The position numbers were made by a program, and so were the translations under genes. A DNA stretch of 64,000 nucleotides, taken from positions 2,852,001 through 2,916,000 of the forward strand of contig NZ_CP012590.1 of NCBI RefSeq assembly GCF_001278845.1, given 5' to 3'. This document shows positions 60,944 to 64,000 of this stretch, piece by piece; positions within the stretch are counted from its first letter, which is position 1; each line of letters starts with the position of its first letter. This DNA is from Actinomyces sp. oral taxon 414 (lineage in GTDB: Bacteria > Actinomycetota > Actinomycetes > Actinomycetales > Actinomycetaceae). Below the pieces are notes generated by a model. The model was not told the origin of the DNA, searched no databases, and saw nothing but the letters and a program-made list of their open reading frames with translations.

Positions 60944-62356
60944 TCAGGCCACGGCAGTCTCAGTGGCGGACACGGCGGCGGCGCGCACCCGCGGGTCCGC
61001 GTCCTTGACGGTGTCGATCCACTCGATGAGCAGACCGGCGATGATGAGGAAGACTGCGACGAAGAGCAGGGCGTTGGCGGGGTGGTCGCCCAGCAGGTGC
61101 TTGTAAATGGGACCGAAGGTGAGGGTCTGGATGAGCTGGGGGATGACGATCATCATGTTGATAACGCCCATGTAGACGCCTCGGCGCTCCTTGCGGATCA
61201 TCTCAATGGCCATGATGTAGGGGACGCCCGTAATAGAAGCCCAGGCCACACCAATGCCGATCATGGGCAGGTAGAGGACCGCGGTGTGGCCGGGGCTGCC
61301 GATGCGGGTGAGCAGGACCAGGCAGACGGCGGCGAGGCACAGCGCCGCGGTGTGGACGTGCTTGGGGCCGATGCGGTTGGCCAGTCGCGCCAGGAAGAGG
61401 GCGACGACCGTGCAGGCGACGTAGTAGACGACCATGAGCCCGGCGGCGAAGCCGGAGGCGTCGTTGAAGGCCTCGGTCTCGGCGTACCCCGGGTCGGACA
61501 GGTTCACGCCGAAGTAGGTGACGGCGCACATGAGGCTCAGGTACTGCCAGAAGACGTTCATGGCGTACCACTGGAAGAGGTAGACCAGGGCCATCTTCTT
61601 CAGGCCGCGGGGCATCTCGACGATGGCGACGCCGACGTCCTTGACGAAGCCGAAGGGGCCCTCCTCCCGCTTCTTGCGCTCGAGCTCGGCCAGGTCCTCA
61701 TGGGTGGGCGGCAGCTCCTTGGTGGACAGCACGGAGATGAGGACCGAGCCGATGGAGCACACCGAGCCCACCATGAAGGCGCCGAAGACCCAGTAGGGGA
61801 TGCCGGCGGCGGTGGCGCCCGCCAGGGTCTTCTCCAGAACGACGAGGGTCCCGGCGGCCAGGGCCGAGCCGGCGCCGATGAACAGGGACTGGGAGAGGAA
61901 GCCCTTGGCGATCTGCTTGGAGGGCAGGCGGTCGCCGATGAAGGCCCGGTAGGGCTCCATGGCCGTGTTGTTCGAGGCGTCCAGCAGCCACAGGCACAGC
62001 ACCGCCATCCACACGGCGGTGACGAAGGGCATGAGGAACAGGAACACGGAGCAGCCGACGGCGCCGACGAGGAAGAAGGGCTTGCGCCGCCCCCACTTGT
62101 CCGACCAGGTCCGGTCCGACATCGCCCCGATGAGCGGCTGGATGAGCAGGCCGGTGACGGGACCGGCCAGGTTGAGGATGGGCAGCTCGTCGGGGGAGGC
62201 CCCGAGGAACTGGTAGATGGGCGACATGACGTTCTGCTGCATGCCGAAGGAGTACTGAATGCCGAAGAAGCCGACGTTCATCAGCAGGATCTGGGGCGTG
62301 GTCATCATGGGCTTGTGCGCCAGATCCACTTTCCCGTCGTGGGAGAACTGTGCCAT
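60944..62356 (-). CDS. SLC45-family MFS sugar transporter
   Basis: 470 residues with twelve predicted TM segments. The N-terminal QILLMNVGFFGIQYSFGMQQ, the motif IGAMSDRTWSDKWGRRKPF (with the RxGRR[KR]P pattern) and LLDASNNTAMEPYRAFIGD are typical of the GPH/SLC45 sucrose-proton transporter branch. It probably imports a disaccharide. The substrate cannot be set by sequence. It starts at ATG 62356, and the usp gene follows 18 bp later on the same strand. Confidence 0.9.
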   Translation of the reverse strand: MAQFSHDGKVDLAHKPMMTTPQILLMNVGFFGIQYSFGMQQNVMSPIYQFLGASPDELPILNLAGPVTGLLIQPLIGAMSDRTWSDKWGRRKPFFLVGAVGCSVFLFLMPFVTAVWMAVLCLWLLDASNNTAMEPYRAFIGDRLPSKQIAKGFLSQSLFIGAGSALAAGTLVVLEKTLAGATAAGIPYWVFGAFMVGSVCSIGSVLISVLSTKELPPTHEDLAELERKKREEGPFGFVKDVGVAIVEMPRGLKKMALVYLFQWYAMNVFWQYLSLMCAVTYFGVNLSDPGYAETEAFNDASGFAAGLMVVYYVACTVVALFLARLANRIGPKHVHTAALCLAAVCLVLLTRIGSPGHTAVLYLPMIGIGVAWASITGVPYIMAIEMIRKERRGVYMGVINMMIVIPQLIQTLTFGPIYKHLLGDHPANALLFVAVFLIIAGLLIEWIDTVKDADPRVRAAAVSATETAVA

Positions 62357-62581
62357 GGGTCGTCCTTGTCCTGGGCAGGCGGGGATGGTCGACGGCGTCC
62401 GGGTCCCGAGGCGGGCGCCGCGCCCCTCCCCCGGGCGGGCGCCGCACGGGGCGGCGGGGCGCTCGAGGAGGGGGCGGAACTATGATCCACCCAGTATATT
62501 CAACGATTAACAGGCCCTTGGTCCCCTCTTGGGGCGGACGCGCGGCGGGGTCGGAGCGGCGCGGCCGGCGCCCCGACGCGC

Positions 62582-62619
62582 TCCGGCCCCGCCGCCCGGA
62601 TCGGGGCGGCGGGGCCGGA
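62582..62619 (-). terminator. Terminator hairpin after clpC
   Basis: TCCGGCCCCGCCGCCC and GGGCGGCGGGGCCGGA pair perfectly around a 6-nt loop, ~35 bp after the clpC stop. Confidence 0.85.
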
Positions 62620-62655
62620 AGCGGATGCGCCGGAGGGCGGGAGGATCGCCGGCCG

Positions 62656-64000
<1,345 letters not shown>

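Overview
The window is high-GC DNA with GTG and ATG starts and many ATGA start/stop overlaps. The core genes (MoxR-DUF58-transglutaminase operon, RipA-like NlpC/P60 hydrolase, DacB, MprF/LysX-like lipid aminoacylase, MetY-MetX, Hpt, Ppa, PpdK, ClpC) fit an actinobacterium, most likely Actinomyces or a close relative. The genus is inferred from gene content only.

Positions 1-31512 are an accessory region built around a type III CRISPR-Cas locus, closest to subtype III-D by its gene set. At the left edge is the end of one operon copy (3' tail of a Csx19-like gene plus a large RAMP gene). Convergent to it is a two-gene effector operon, a CARF protein with a possible HEPN motif followed by a CorA-like two-TM membrane protein. 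Divergent from that runs the main operon: HD-less Cas10 with GGDD, two RAMP-RAMP fusion proteins, a Csx19-like protein and a second large RAMP. CRISPR array 1 (13 repeats) follows behind its leader. A 180-bp MITE-like insertion interrupts its last repeat, and a decayed IS256-family element lies beyond. Next come an RT-Cas1 fusion, Cas2, an orphan Phd antitoxin, a third large RAMP on the other strand, and array 2 (9 repeats, same repeat, homologous leader, opposite orientation).

Positions 26076-31512 hold a three-gene cassette (J-domain/kinase-like protein, VWA protein, diverged adenylosuccinate synthetase), then a RES-Xre toxin-antitoxin module lying between two ~188-bp direct repeats of the synthetase 3' end, then the stand-alone cas6. 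The CRISPR machinery is therefore dispersed: Cas6 would process both arrays, RT-Cas1/Cas2 would add spacers, the Cas10-RAMP complex would sense target RNA and make a nucleotide messenger, and the CARF and CorA-like proteins would respond. The cassette between array 2 and cas6 has no assigned role and is the best candidate for something undescribed.

Positions 31929-64000 are ordinary chromosome: purine salvage, cell-wall enzymes, pyrophosphatase, methionine biosynthesis, membrane-lipid modification, a modified-DNA-reader (RAMA-like) protein, the MoxR operon, PpdK, two MFS transporters, a universal stress protein and the 3' part of clpC. Its long intergenic gaps (44061-45797 and 53879-55196) are packed with palindromic and tandem repeats of several families. 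No rRNA or tRNA gene was recognised.
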